Assembly: GCA_015680905.1 (NCBI GenBank)
Contig: CM027384.1
Coordinates: forward strand, 71,519,501-71,583,500
Source: Coptis chinensis
Lineage: Eukaryota > Streptophyta > Magnoliopsida > Ranunculales > Ranunculaceae
Length of the DNA: 64,000 nt
Direction of reading: 5' to 3'
The position numbers were made by a program, and so were the translations under genes. Below, one piece after another: positions 1-13,499 of this stretch (within the stretch, counting starts at the first letter, position 1; each line of letters opens with the position of its first letter). The notes below the pieces were generated by a model. That model was not told the origin of the DNA. It did not search any database and worked only from the letters and a program-made list of their open reading frames with translations.

Positions 1-1141
1 TCGGCAGCCCATTGTTGAACCTCTAACTTCTTGAGAGTCGATAGAGGGTTGCAAAGCTACTTTCCGCTGACTCTTTGCACGAGCCACCGACCATGCAACC
101 TCGGCCTTCTCCACTTTAACTTTCGGCCACTGCTTTCTTTGCAAGTTTGTCTCTTGGCATCCGGCTCCTTCTTGTAATGATGGAAATAGAAGCCATCTCC
201 TTCAGCTTCTTGTACATTGCCAGAACCTAACAAACAAGAAAACAAATATAGATATCAGATTGGATCAAAATCGACAAATCCTAAAAGAAGCAAGCTCAGA
301 ACGGAAGAACACTCACATAGCACAAAGACCGGTCCATCTCCAGCAAGTTCACTTCCAGACCGTTATTATCTAGCTTTACGCATATCCCGTCAAAGCGCCA
401 ATACTCTCGACAATCCCCGCTGACCAACTTAGACTTAAATTTCACGGTCCACCATTCTCCACAAACTTCTTGCCCACTTCGGGGTCTTAATACATAACCA
501 GCCTGTCCAGAACAGCACTTTCACTCTTCTTACTTGGGTCCATACTTCTTGACCCCTTGCACTGTTCAATAACAGGCTCGGCCTCATAAACTTTTTTTTC
601 CACGGGCCTCGGCCACCCCATTATCGCTGACCAAATCAATTAGGTTCATCTTCTAGCCCCGGATGAATCCGACTTGAAGATGTATGACCCTCATCGATTA
701 CTAGGTGGTTCCTCGGACTTAGTTAGGGCCCTCTTAGCCCCTCAACTCAACCGCCGAAGCGCCTCTTGATTAGGCTTCGGAATGAAGTAGAACATCACCC
801 TCCCGCGGCACTTCCAACACCCGCATCTCGGAAGAGAAGCAAGTAGACCGCAGAAACGATCGCATCACCGAGGAGAAGCGGTTGGATCGCAGGCGTGCCA
901 CATCCGCTTACTTTCGGAACATTGGGGCCTAAAGCGATTTGCGTCCTGACTTCGAATGTTGTGATGACAAGCGATTTCGTCACCTGATTTCAGGCGTCAC
1001 GGATTCGTCACTCCTCCGGCCATCCTCGCGCCCTAAAAGCGGTGTTGATAGATCCTCCGGCCGACCTGGCGCCCCGAGCGGCTATCCCGGCCACCTCGGC
1101 CCTTTTCCCTCGAGGAAGCGGATGCTTTCTTTTGACTCTCC
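1..1141 (-). mobile_element. left remnant of a Tat/Retand-like gypsy element
   Basis: This stretch lies left of element 1 and should be the other half of the element whose right part (antisense ORF, polypurine tract, LTR) sits at 19261-20711. On the minus strand an AG acceptor-like site near 230 precedes a short frame containing MYKKLKEMASISII, of the basic, coiled-coil kind seen in such antisense ORFs. That match is weak. From about 560 rightward the sequence becomes CG-rich and frame-poor. No target duplication with the DNA right of 19260 could be recognised, so the split is inferred from orientation and order only. Confidence 0.35.
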
Positions 1142-3001
1142 GTAATATTAAACCCGAGAGACATAGCATTTTGGTGATTATGTGTTTAATAATCATGTAA
1201 TAATTATATTTTCGTACTTTTGCAGGTTTCCGCAATTAAAATGAATATAGTGATAAAACATGCATCGAAATGCGGGGAATCACGGGAATATTTGGAGTCT
1301 CCCGCTCGACCCCGTGAAGCCGAAGTTTCAAAAAACGAGAACCGGTCGCGGAGCGGGCCCCATATAAAAAGCGAGGGAAACTTCCAAAGCTCAAATCGGA
1401 TAAATCTAGGTGCGGCGTTGGCTAGTGAAGGCTGCCAAATCTGAGAATATGGGAATATTTGGAATTCCCACTCAATCCCGTGAAGCCCAACAAAGCGACT
1501 AGAGCGAAGTTTCAAAAGAACGAGAACCGGTCGCGAGAGCGGGCCCACATATAAAAAGCGAGGAAACTTCGAAGCTCAAATCGGATAAATCTAGGTGCCG
1601 GCGTTGGCTAGTGAAAGCTGCCATAGCGACCGGGCGACGAACTTCTGCTATAAAGGACAAAAGTCATTAAAAGCGCCAAAATCGGCATGCTGGACACACT
1701 AAGTGGACACCTCTCTGCGGGCCCGAAGGCATGATGAGTCGGCATAAGGGCGGTGGCAAAGGATGGTTTCAATTTGATACCACGGCAAGAAAGAAGACGC
1801 GTACCAATTCAAACCGGTGGTTTGAATTGAAATAAAACTAACAAACAAAACATAAAAAAGCAAAAGGACAAAAATTTAAACATATTAAAACAAAACTTTG
1901 ATTCTCAAAGTTTTGAACTTTCAAATTAGCTAAAAACCAACAAAACTAAATTAAATGATTCGTGAATCACTCTTGTATCGCCTATATATATATGAGGGGT
2001 GCCTTCATTATAAGGTCTTGACATATTAATGCTTTAGCTACGCTTAGTTTTTTTCTTCTTGATGCTTACATTCCGCCATTTCCATTTATTGACTTAATAA
2101 TTGTAAGTTATTTTACCCTTAATAGCAGTCATTTCTTTTCTAGTTTAATTTCTGTCTGCATTTATTTACTTAATGTATCTGACAAGTTTTATTATTCCTT
2201 CTATGATGATGAGCTAATCCCCCCGGGGGTTATCTTTGCTTCGTGTAAAATCGGATTGACTTCGTTAATATTCTAGAATCACTACTTAGGAATTAGGCAT
2301 AGAATTAACATCCGGTCCCAAAATGGTGAGGAATGTACAAAGTTGGATTGCGATGCTCGGGACCCGGTCGTAGCGATGAAAAAAATGTAGCGACTCTGCA
2401 GTGTCGAACTGACTCTCGATTCGTCGGTGATGTGAAATCGAGGCGGGGGCGGAAATAATATACGAGAGATGCGGTATTATTAAAACTCCTTATGCTAGTG
2501 AAATCGACCTAGAGATGTGGGCATGCACTAGGGATCAATACTTTCGGCGTCGTCTCGAAGCGAGGCGAATTAGAGATGTAGTGATTTGGTAATAAAAGCT
2601 GTTAAAAATGATTCTTGCATGAGCATGATTAACTCTCTCCCTGTTTCTCTACATTTTGTTTACCTACATATAATCGCCCGTAGTAATTTATTTTATTTGC
2701 ATTACCGTTATTTTAATTAAAACCAACTAAAAGAAACCTAAAAATCCTTCTCACTTAAAGTTGTAACTCGGTTGTGAACCTATCCGAGCCACTAAGGTTT
2801 GGGCGATCCCTTACTTCGACCTATCCTACCAATCCCGTGAGTAAAGGTAACTTGACTAAAAGCGTCACGACTATCACGGACGTTGGACTTTGGACTTTGG
2901 ACTTGGGACTTTGGACCTCGGACTTTGAATTTGTGGACCTCGGACTTAAGAAAATAAATGGCGAAAGCCAATAAAAGCGTGTGTAAAATCTTGTTTTATC
3001 A
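1142..3001 (+). repeat. 5' LTR of element 1
   Basis: Aligns over its whole length with 17371-19260. A TATA-like run (TATATATATATGAGG) lies near 1983, mid-LTR. The right end carries short GGACTTTGGACTT-type tandem repeats (about 2885-2945) just before the terminal ATCTTGTTTTATCA. The first ~20 bases expected from the other copy are not seen. No clear primer binding site follows it. Confidence 0.85.
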
Positions 3002-3860
3002 AATGAAGCATTTGCTGCTTTAGAAGGACTCTGGACTTAAGCGTAATAAGCTGGAATACATCCATAAAACCCCTCCCTTACCTCCTCATCTTTTTAATTT
3101 CCATTTTACATTTACAATACTAACTCTTTCTGAAATAGTTTACCGCCTTTTTTTCTACTAACAAATATCGTGAACCAAGTTTGTTTATTTTCATTAGCCG
3201 CGATCTAAGTACTCCGTAGGAATTTGAAGTCTTGAACGGACAAAAGAGTCTCGGACGAGACTGAATTAGTAACCGCCTTGAGACTAACACGGAGTATCAA
3301 CACTCCGGTTTTCAGTCTGAGCCACTTTCCTTTTCGATTACTCTTTTGGGCTCTTTGGTCTGTTTTACTAGTAAGCATAAGCTTCGGGAGTAGTCGATCG
3401 CTATCTGAGGAATCGCGGGGCGCCGGGTTTCAAACTCTTAAACTCCTCAAACTTTGTCGAGGATATTATTTGCTATAACTGTTTTACCTCGTATATTTGT
3501 ATGTTGGCATGAGAACTACTGTGCATGTAAAGGTGGTTCGTCATCACATATTCACGTAACACAATTAATATGATTGAATATATTTTGATATATCGTGGCG
3601 CCAAACCACCTGCTTAGAATATTTTTGTATGTGTATGTTACATCAATTCCGTTACAGCGGTATTCAATTGCATGAGTTAGTTCTCGACATTCCCCTAGCT
3701 CATTATAACTTACACATAGTTGCGCATTATAGGTAATATAGATTTGCATGGGTAGACTTTTCTGCGTAAACTAGTATATGTTAGTTAGTTTCTATTTTGG
3801 CATCTATCGTTTTTAATTGCATATTTAAGTAATCCGTCTCCATAATACACTAATTCGTAA

Positions 3861-3902
<42 letters not shown>

Positions 3903-4439
3903 GTAATTAAAATTTTTCATCTAAATCATCTTAATAACACCCGCATAATACACCATCATAAATCATCCTATTCCATCGATTGCCTAGGAAACTTGAAAAA
4001 AAAAATTGAGGTTGCCTAATTAAGGAGCGTGCTAGCGAACAACCTCCCTCGATTCTCTCGGGTGACCTGGCTCTTTGGAATATTCACGCGTTATCCTAGC
4101 TTCCCTGCTTTCGAGGTTAGCATTTCGAGGAAGGCGTGCTTCAACTCCCTCTTCCTAAATTCTAAAACCTCCGGTCATTATTCATTCCTTATGAACACTA
4201 AATTAAAATTTATATTTGTATGAGACTACGATTACGGTAAACATAAGGAATTAGAACTTACATATCATCGTCGAAAAATACAAGAAACAAGCTATTTTAT
4301 GTTATCTCTAGGCATAGTTCCTCCTCAGTAAATCAACCTCGTCAAACATCTCCGTTTCCATTATCTCCTTTAATTATGGTGAAGAAAATCTCACGGTCGA
4401 GAAACCCCTTTCGGTTCTATCTTGCCTTCTACGGGGAAG
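3002..4439 (+). other. element 1 leader, no gene seen
   Basis: Untranslated leader between the 5' LTR and gag. It holds a 32-base A run at 3866-3897 and no coding frame I can recognise on either strand. Confidence 0.5.
3866..3897. repeat. poly(A) tract, 32 bases
   Basis: Uninterrupted run of A in the element 1 leader. It may be an expanded simple repeat, or the tail of an older retroposed insert. No AATAAA signal or flanking duplication was seen beside it. Confidence 0.9.
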
Positions 4440-5810
4440 GACACGCTTCTGCATTAAACTTCGATGCGATTGTAGGTGATTTTCGTATTCCGCCAAACAT
4501 TTTCGGTTTGTTACATTTTACCATGGTTTAGACCATGAAAAACCGTACAATCATCTTCGTCGGATGCAACAAGTAGTCACCACTTTCCGCCATCCGACCG
4601 TTACCAACGAACAAGTCTTGCTTAGGTTGTTTCCCTTCACCTTAGCTGATAAAGCGGTTTGGCTCGCCCGGACAAAGCGCCGCAATCCATTGACACATGG
4701 GCCAAACTTGTTCAAGCATTCATGATAAAGTTCTATACTTTCGGAAGAAAACTACAGAAATGCTTCAAAGATTCAATTCTTCGCCCCCGGCACCCCGGGA
4801 ATCCACCCCCGGGCGTGGAAGCGATTTCTTGATCTACTTCTCGAATGTCCCCATCATCAACTTCGACACCGCGGTATTAGTCCGTTCATTCTTTAATGGT
4901 CTCTCGACCATCAAAGGAAAACATTAGATATCATGAGCGGCGGTTGTTTTCATGGACAAAGTATTTCTTGAAGCATAAACTTTTCGGAGAAGCGGGCCTC
5001 GCGAAGCACCCGTTGGGGAAACAGCGATTCTTCTAGATCTTCTAAAGACACTCCTACCAAAGTTCGTCTATGTTTGAGGTCAAACCGATCGAATTAAAAA
5101 CTCTCGAGTCCCTAAACAAAAGGTTGATGCTCTTTCGGTACAAGTAAATGAACAAAACCCAAGCGAGGTCATGGCTGCCATGCGCTTCCCCATGCCCTCT
5201 TTGTTTTAAGTCGAACGCGCCCGATTCTTATTGTCCTTTGGTATCGAGTGTCCTCCCCAACCTTACGAAGAGGCTTGTGCTTTCAACATCCCTAATGCAC
5301 CTTGGCGACAACATCGAATTTAGCTTGGGCACCCTTTGTCAACAACAAGCTCGCCGGTGGCAACAAGCGTTCTGTCACGACCACCCGCGAACTACAATTC
5401 CTATCGTCAAGGAAATCCTCCACAATTTCAGCAAGGGCAAAGTAATTTTCCCAATAGCGCCAAATATGGGATACCAAAACAACGCATGACCTTGTTCCGC
5501 TAACCAAGGATATGGCTACCAAAATCAACCCGTGAATAATAAGCGTGAACTAGTTCCTGCTTTGCTCCCTTGGTACAATCCACGGCCCGATAAAGCGGTG
5601 AAACTTTCGACATACATGAATCAAGCAGAATCAAATCCTAGCTTCTATCAGCGGTCTCTTGATTTTGTTAGCTTTCGGGATAAAAGTCAAAGGCGTGTTC
5701 CGGCCAAGCGGTTCAAACCCTAAGCCTACAAACCGCGCCTTTGAACTTCGACAATGCACGGGACCTAGTAATCCAAGCGGGGTGAGGTAAATGCCATTAC
5801 CACTCTTCGT
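4440..5810 (+). pseudogene. element 1 gag region, broken
   Basis: Read in pieces, this region matches the Athila/gypsy gag core: LRLFPFTLADKAVWLA, then a segment with TWAKLVQAF and KFYTFGRK. These correspond to the conserved retrotransposon gag domain that builds the particle shell. Several breaks interrupt it and no continuous frame remains. Confidence 0.65.
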
Positions 5811-6079
5811 TACGGCGAACCATCGACAATAATATCATTATGCGGGCGAGGAATCGGCGGAACCCGCGACTAGCGTCCTTCCACTCTCCTACCTCGCAAC
5901 CTATAGCGGACGAAGTTGTACCTTCAAAATCTATACCCGTCCCTAGGAAAAGATACCATTGATCCTTATCGCGATTCCGTCCAAAGCTCCGTTCCTGCCC
6001 GTTTGGTAAAGAACAAACATGGCGAACATTTTGATGAGATCCGTGAAACCTTCAAAATTTGACCATAAACTTACCTTTC

Positions 6080-6480
6080 CTAGATCGCTAAAGCATTTGC
6101 CCAAGCATGCCAAGTTTTTGAAGGACATGTGCACCACCAAGCGGCGTCACGAATGTACCTCGACAAAGCGTTCCTCAGCGGCGGTTTCCCTCGATTACCA
6201 CTACCGATGGTGTGGTAAAAAGTACAAGGACCGAATTCGACCATTTGTACCATGCGTTGGGCGACAAGTATACGCTTCTCTTGCACTTTTAGACCTAGGT
6301 GCGGTGTTAACCTACTTCCCTACTACTTATTTAAGCGGTTAGGTCTTCATGAATTGAAACCTACCAATATGACTCTGCAACTTCGCGGATCGGCTCCATC
6401 AAGTACCCAAAAGGCATAGTAGAGAGCGTTATAGTAAAGGTCCAAGATTTTTACTATCCGGTTGATTTTGTCATTCTAGA
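6080..6480 (+). pseudogene. element 1 protease region, broken
   Basis: A segment reading AKFLKDMCTTKRR is followed by FVPCVGRQVYASLALLDLGA. Athila-type elements have the same order: a KFLKD box, then a retropepsin whose active site reads DLGA in this group. This enzyme would cut the gag-pol polyprotein. The region is broken. Confidence 0.7.
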
Positions 6481-7089
6481 TCTTGAAGTAGCTTTGTGAC
6501 TCCATCCCTATCATCTTGGGGCGTCCTTTCCTTGCAAGCTGCCTTAGCGCTCTCATAAATTGTCGGGGCGGTTCAATGACATTGTCTTTTCGGGAACCTT
6601 TACGTCGAACTCAGCGTGTTCAAATTAATGAAAGCAGTTTCGATCCTATAATGGGGCGAGATTAGCTTGGTTGATAGTGCGGAACATGATTATTTCACAA
6701 ACTCTTTTCCCCGGACGAGATACACCAATTTCTTTCTTTTGATAATCCGGGTTTGATGATGACTTCGTACATAAGGGATGTCCATGCATTATTAGAGTCG
6801 ATTACCACTATTTGACCCTAATGCTTGGTGCAAACTAATTGAGAAAAGACCGGATTAAGCTCTTTTCCATTGAAGAGATGATCCCTCACGAATCCTTGAT
6901 CCCCGATCCTCAACTCGGTTTAAAACCTCTACCCCTGATTTGAAATGCGTGCATCTCGATCGATGGTAGTCACCCTATAATAATTTCTGCTCCTTGACTC
7001 TGAGGCGAGGAGAGGCGCGTTTGATTCATGTCATTCGTGAACACCGCTCCGCTATCGGATGGTCCTTAGATGATATCAAGGGAATAGAC

Positions 7090-8440
7090 CCTAGCATATG
7101 CGCATCGTATACATCTTGATGGCGGCACAAAGACATCGCGAGAACCACAAGCGCCGCCTTAATCCCGTAATGAAGGAAGTAGTGTGAGAGGAAGTTTCAC
7201 GTTTACTTGATGCGGGTATCATATACCTATCTCGGATAGTGGTTGGGTTAGTCTGTCCACGTTGTTCCAAAAAGTCCGGCATTCAAGTTGTGCAAAATGA
7301 AAATGGTGAGTGCATCTCCACTTTCGCATTCCTTTAAAATGGAGAATTTGCATTGACTATCGCAAACTTAATGCGGAAACCCGTAAAGATCACTTCCCTC
7401 TCCCATTCATTGACCCGGATGCTAGAGCGTTTAGCGGTCATGCTTACTCTTGTTTTCTTGATGGCTATTCGGATACTTCCAAATTGTCATCGATCCCCGA
7501 TCAAAAAAAGACAACTTTCACATGTCCCTTTGGAACCTTTGCATCTGGGGCGAATGCCTTTTGGTCTTTGTAATGCTCCGGGCACTTTCAGCGGCGCATG
7601 CTTCACATTTTTAGTGATATGGTGGAGCGTTATATGGAAGTCTTCATGGGCGACTTTTCCATTTCACGGAAATTCCTTTAACATTTGTTTATCAACCTTT
7701 CCAAAGTTTTAGCAGCGTTGCGAAGAGAAAAATCTGGTACTCAATTGGGAGAAGTGTCATTTCATGGTTACCAAAGGACTTGTTCTAGGTCATATTGTTT
7801 CAAAAAGGCGGGATAGAGGTTGATAAAGCTAAAATTGTTAAAATTTCTTAGCTACCCTTCCCGCGTCTGATTCGGGATATCCGTGCCTTTTTAGGCCGCT
7901 TATTTGGGGTTTCTGAGGAGATTCATTGAGGATTTTTCTAAAGTTGCTTTCGACCTTAACCAATCTCTGCTTAAGGATCACGATATTCGACTTCAATTTC
8001 AATTGCAAACAAGCTTTTGATACTCTAAAAACGCTCGACTACGCTCCTATCATTCACCCCCGATTGGTCTCAACCATTCGGTGATGTGTGATGCTAGCGA
8101 CTTTGCTATTGGTGCGTGCTAGGCCAGCGGCGTGACGACAAACCCGTTGTCATTTACTACGCTAGTAAAACTCTTAACGGCGGCTCAGCGTAATTATACC
8201 TGGCTGAGAAAGAGTTCTAGCTGTTGTCTATGCTTTGGATAAGTTTAAGCCCTACCTAGTTGGAACATCGACCATAGTATATATCTTGACCATGCATGAT
8301 TCGGTACTTACTTTCGCGAAAAGGGCCTTAAAACAGCGATTGTTCATTTGGATCCTTCTCTTACAAGAATTCACCACGGAAATCAAAGACAAAGAAAGGA
8401 ACCGAAAATGTAAGTAGCCGACCATTTATCAAGGTTGGTT
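7090..8440 (+). pseudogene. element 1 reverse transcriptase and RNase H region, broken
   Basis: Reverse transcriptase is identified by WRICIDYRKLN, HFPLPFID, KKTTFTCPFGTF and MPFGLCNAPGTF in order. RNase H is marked by a CDAS-like segment, then FIWILLLQEF and an ADHLSRL-type ending near 8430. The wording is typical of Athila-like Ty3/gypsy elements. The frame is broken many times, and 6481-7089 upstream holds only an unrecognised linker. Confidence 0.8.
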
Positions 8441-8499
8441 GGTGACATCGATAGTGATTCGAAGCTATCGGTGATTCCTTCCGGACGAATACTTGTACT

Positions 8500-9760
8500 A
8501 TTTTTCTCATCTCCATGAATGCAGCGGATATCGTTAACTACCTAATTCTTGAGGAAGTCCCCTCCTTTTGGTCGCGTCTTGATCATAAAAGTTCTTATCG
8601 GCATGTAAAATATTATTTACGGGATGAACCCTACCTCTTTAAGTATTGTTCCGACCAACTCATTCGTCATTTGCATTCGTTGGGAACACACGGCGTATTA
8701 TCCTTTGCCATGAACAATCTTGCGGAGGTCATTTGATGGAAAGAAAAACTGCGGCCAAAGGTGTTACAATGTGGTTTTTTGGCTACCCTTTTTAGCGATG
8801 CACCACGAACATTGCGTAGCTTGCATTCGTTGTCAACACCTAGGTGAATTACCAAGCGAAATATGATGCCCCTAAATCCTATCTTGATTGTGGAAATTTT
8901 TTTATGTTTGGGGCATTGATTTTATGGGACCCTTCCCTATTTCTCAAGGTTTTCTATACATTTTTAGTATTTGTAGACTATGTGTCCAAATGGATTGAGG
9001 CACTTTCGCATATCGCTCAAATGACCATAAGGCTGTCGTGAGATTTGTAAAGAAAACATTTTTTCTCGTTTTGGTGTTCCCAAAGCTATCATCGATGATG
9101 GGGGTACACATTTTGTAACAAAATTTTTGGGTTTTAATGAAGAAATATGGAGTTACTCACAAGGTTGCTACTCCATACCACCCACAAAAGCAGTGGCCAA
9201 GTGGAAGTCTCAATGAGAGATAAAGTCTATTACGGAGAAAGCTGTCAACCTATCAAGAAAATTTGGTCTCTCCGGCTTATCGGATGCCTTGTGGGCATAC
9301 CGAGCGACATTTAAGACACCTATAGGGATGTCTCCTTACCGCATTGTTTTGGAAAACCTTGTCATCTGCCGGTTGAACTTGAGCACCGTGCCTTTTGGGC
9401 CATCAAAAAGCCTCAATTACAATATCATCATCGAGGCGAAAACTGCAATTAAATGAATTTTGGAGGAGATTGAGATTGATGCTTATGATCTCTCGAAATC
9501 TACAAAGCTAATATGAAAAGAGTGCCGCGACAAGCACATTTTGCGTAAGGATTTCAAAATTGGCAAAAGTTTTTTTTCTTGTACAACTCCAGATTACACA
9601 TCTTTCACGGTAAATTGAAAACCACGATGGTGCGGTCCTTTCATTGTGTCGGTTGTGAAACATTATGGGGCAATCTCTTTGCTTAATCAAAAGATAACGG
9701 TGAATTTCAAGTCAATGGACAACACCTAAAACATTACCACAGTGCGGCTCACGGATGTTT
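8500..9760 (+). pseudogene. element 1 integrase region, broken
   Basis: Begins with the Athila-type box NAADIVNYLILEEVP and LRDEPYLFKYC. It continues with FVDYVSKWIEALS, a YHPQ-like segment and [12 protein letters not shown]-type wording near 9370-9400. The order zinc-binding N-terminus, catalytic core, C-terminal domain is that of a gypsy integrase. It is broken throughout. Confidence 0.75.
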
Positions 9761-10735
9761 GAGCGGACTCTTCTTCGGAATCCGGTTTACCTTGACTAGA
9801 TGTTTCATTTGGCATACTCAATCTTGTTTCTATAGAAGTGCGCCATTTTGGTAGCGGGCCATCTTCTATCTTATGATCTCCAAAGTTCTTTGAAAATTGT
9901 GTGGTTGCAAAGCGGAACCTTAGTCCACGAAAACTCTTTTGCAGGCCGAGTATAAATGTCTTACGTAACCACGAGCAAAGCGTGCTTTTCGGTAAACGAT
10001 GGGTACCTAAAATTTCACCTCCTTCCTTCTCTTCCCTTTTCTACTCTCTACCCTCGCGAACTTCAGCTAATCATTTTGGTGTAAGTCTCACTCATCGCGA
10101 ATAGGAAATGGTCGTAGTTCTTTTGCTCGTAAGCGGCGTCTTGTGAAGGATGGGCTGGTGTATGCATTGCCAAACACCCATACGTCTAGGCCGGACTTCC
10201 TATCCGATACTAGCCGGTTTAAGGTATACTTTTGTCTAACACCCGCTGCGCGGGGATAATCTTAAATTCGCGGCGCCGTTTCTCCACAGGTTGGGATTCG
10301 TCTTGAGGATCGGCGTTAAAAGACTCACCTTGTAAATATGTTTATTTTGTTACCTTTTTCCTTTGCATTAAGTTTTGCACAAAGGGATTCGTAATCAAAC
10401 CTCAGATGTTGCATACTTGGAACACAAGCGGGCAATGGATTCCACCGGACCAACCCTAGAATTGGTTACTTTGAGTCCCTTGGGGCGGTTTGAGGATAAC
10501 CCGTATGTAAAAGGGCAATTTTTTATTAGACCGTAGCGCGCCGCGGTCGGGATGGTACCGATCCTGCCCCTAACCCCATAATACATAGAGGTGAAGCCCG
10601 CAGTCATGGCTGGATTGGGTTAAGCTCGAGCCGACATGACAATTGTCTATGATTTAAGATGGTGACTCCACGGACATCCGGTGTTTTTCGCATTATATCT
10701 CCCTTGTATGTAAATAAAACCTTTACACTTTCCTT
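9761..10735 (+). other. element 1 post-pol segment ending in a poly(A) run
   Basis: No protein recognised on either strand. The right end has an AATAAA word (about 10713) followed about 20 bases later by a 24-base A run. That resembles the 3' end of a polyadenylated transcript copied into DNA, though this may be chance. Confidence 0.4.
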
Positions 10736-10759
10736 AAAAAAAAAAAAAAAAAAAAAAAA
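10736..10759. repeat. poly(A) tract, 24 bases
   Basis: Uninterrupted A run about 20 bases after an AATAAA word. The sequence changes character to its right (10760 on), with GGGCTT and GGCCCAA words typical of plant intergenic DNA. Confidence 0.9.
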
Positions 10760-12515
10760 TTGTGACTTTCAAGAATGACTCACACAATTGGATAGAATTT
10801 TTTCGTGCCCGATCGTTTCGATATCTCATTCGTCAATCGGAGTCCAAAGCGAATCGTGGGTGCGCATTTAGATTTTTAGGTTTAAATCGGGCTTTAGGCG
10901 ATTTGGGCTTCGAAAATTTTAGGCCCAACCAAAAATATCGATTTCTCGGTCCATTTAAACCCAAACAACCCGATAACCGCGCGTCACAAATCCACGATTC
11001 GTCTTCCTAAAAAACGGATCTTGCCCCTCTCGAATCGGTCGCGCCGCGAGGCAGGCCCACACTAAAACCAGGTCGTGGCGAGACCATCCACAGCTCGAAC
11101 AAGAATCCCTTCCGTCGGATCATCCCAATTCTCCCCTCATCAATAATCAATATCCATCCTCTCTATACAACTAGAAATGGCGGAAGCAGGCGGATTTGTG
11201 TTGAAATTTTTGGGAATTTGTTGAAAGCGGGATGTTTGCACCATTCTTTGATCCGCGAAATTCACTCTAGAGGATGGGAGAGTTTGTTATATGCCAATGG
11301 AGGGCTTTATTCCAAGGATTTGGTGATGAAATTCTCGACAATGGAAGCTTTAATGGCGACCATTTTTGGGTCACCGTCGAGGGTAATGCGCCCGCGAAGT
11401 CACACGGTGTTGCTCTCGGGATCCGCGGGCATTCCAGCAGTGCGACCCCACATCTTGACTTCGGCGGCGAGTCCGTGTACCCGCGGACTTACGACCTAAT
11501 GCTTTCGACCGCTTATCGAGGGGAGAGTACAACATCGGCGGAAAATCGCGGCGTATCGGTATTTCGGTCGCGACGGAACCGACTAGCGGTGACTTCAATG
11601 GTGGGGACTGAGCGTCATTGGCACCTCGAAGCCTTCCGACATCAACAAGACCTTCCTCCACCTTCTCACGGATCCTCCGGGGGCGAAAGGGTAACTTCGC
11701 ATCGTTACCTTTCTTTTTGATATTATCACACATGCCACTCTTAGGTTGCCCCCCTTGCCGTTCTAATGCGCAAGTCATGATTAATCTGGGATTTACATGC
11801 GCCACCCCACTACTCCCTATACCATAATATGAGAATATTTGGTGTTTAAGAAATGCATACAAGACCCTTGGGAACCCACGCACCACCTAGGGCTGCCGAA
11901 CGCGCTAAGCGTAGGATCCTCTCACCCACCATACTTTGATGAGATTGCCATGAGTAAGATCACCCAACCCATAGAGGCCCACGATGCGGTGAGCGATGGT
12001 GCGAGAGACATGTACACTTTCGCCCGGTATCGATGAGGCGTACCTTGGGCGAGTTAAGGACAAATATGACCACTTTCGCCCGCGAGTTGATGGCCGGGCG
12101 GCATGGGTGAATTCAGCGAGGAAATGAGAGCCTCCATGGCGCATTTCGGGACGATATGCTTACTCGCGGAACCGGTTTAGTGAATGTTCATGGTGAGCTA
12201 GCATCGATTCGATTTCGGTGATGGATACTCTTGGTGATATCCGGGGGCAGTTAGCCTCCGCGGGGGCTTCGTCTTGCCGCGGCGTCGCGGGACTCACGGT
12301 TCTTCTTCGCGGCCCAGAGGATTACGCTTTCTGACACGGAGGATCATCGGTAGCTAGATTTATTTTTTTCGGTCTTGTATAATATTTATATCGGATATTT
12401 TATTTCACGTGTTTGCATTTTCTAGCTTAATAGTAGATGGTTCCTAAATATTTTTATCTTGATATATTAGCTATATCTAATATTATAGTATATAGGTATA
12501 TAGGTAATAATAAAT
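10760..12515 (+). other. element 1 post-pol region, remnant ORF near 11905-12060
   Basis: Mostly unrecognised. Around 11905-12060 the + strand reads HPPYFDEIAMSKITQPIEA. It resembles the minus-strand fragment at 21640-22078 (PNCFNKDIMCKISHPMQA). So this is a family ORF, probably with a helical, coiled-coil-like stretch, of unknown role. Overlapping frames on both strands at 11270-11890 have no recognisable content. Confidence 0.4.
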
Positions 12516-12524
12516 TATATATAT

Positions 12525-12573
<49 letters not shown>
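12516..12573. repeat. (TA)n microsatellite
   Basis: About 58 bases of near-pure TA. A frame of alternating Tyr/Ile on the minus strand is only a product of this repeat. Confidence 0.95.
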
Positions 12574-12575
<2 letters not shown>

Positions 12576-13128
12576 CACATGTCATACTTAAACAACAAAT
12601 TTTAGCGTAACTAACTGCGTTCAGAAACCGATAATGAAAGCGCATCAAAAAGCGGTCAGAAAAGCGGTCATGAACCACATCTAAAAATGGTCATGAACCA
12701 CAACTAAAAAGCGGTCGAGGAAAAGCGGTCATGACCACATCTAGAAAAGCGGTCGAGGAAAGCGGCGGAAAATGGCAATTTTCTTTCTATAAATAAGTTC
12801 AACTCTTCCTCCATATTCACTCATTTCATATTCTTCCCTCTACACTTCTTATTCTAAAACCGTTTTTGGACCACTCCAAGCTCAAGATTAATGGATGCAC
12901 TAGAAAAGTTTGAGCGGCGGCCAGATTGAATATGCTACTCAAGTCTTCATGCTTTCGGTTGTTTTATTATAGTCATGTTGTTAATGTGGCATATAGTTCT
13001 ATCTAACATTTAGGTTTGTATTTAAGTCATCATTATCATTGTGTTGTGTTTTCATACCATTTATGCGTTCTTACATCTTAGTGTAATCGTATACCTACAT
13101 TTTCCTTGTCCTTCTACGTTTTTAAAAA

Positions 13129-13161
<33 letters not shown>

Positions 13162-13499
13162 AGGGGCACTCCTTGTCACATGCCCCATTCTTCTCATCCA
13201 CACTACATCCACTTTTTGCATATCTTAGAAGATACCGTGGTCTAACTACCTGTGACACCTCGAAGCGTATCTTTTACATTTTGAATGGGTGCCTATTTAT
13301 AACAAGGATAGGCACCTCAAAATTTAACTTCCTTTCAAAAATAACTTTCACCACTCCATCTTTAATGGCCCTCACTTTCGAAGTTTAGTGCCGAGCAAAA
13401 TTTTATGGAAAATTTCCAAAATGGTCTTTTCATCCTTTTTTTGACTTTGAAATATTCGTCGAGGATGGTACCCTCTTTTACACCATAAGCAAGCATTTT
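12574..13499 (+). other. element 1 non-coding stretch with AAAGCGGTCATGA-type repeats
   Basis: From 12620 to 12770 a short unit around GGTCATGAACCACATCTA recurs about four times, imperfectly. A (CAA)n run lies at 13131-13162. No gene was seen. Confidence 0.5.
13131..13162. repeat. (CAA)n microsatellite
   Basis: About ten CAA units after a short A run. The poly-Thr and poly-Val frames across it are artefacts of the repeat. Confidence 0.95.

Noticed and set aside
560-1140. CpG island or bacterial insert
   Set aside because: The high CG continues through a plant retroelement, and its words pair with CAG/CTG in the sister LTR, so an artefact or methylation-linked error fits better.
11274-11886. 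Overlapping 148- and 171-codon frames on both strands
   Set aside because: Neither shows any recognisable domain. They lie in the CG-rich tract of element 1, where stop-poor frames arise by composition.
12454-12678. Tyr/Ile-repeat frame
   Set aside because: It is a direct product of the (TA)n microsatellite.
13041-13258. Poly-Thr and poly-Val frames
   Set aside because: Product of the (CAA)n repeat; no independent coding support.
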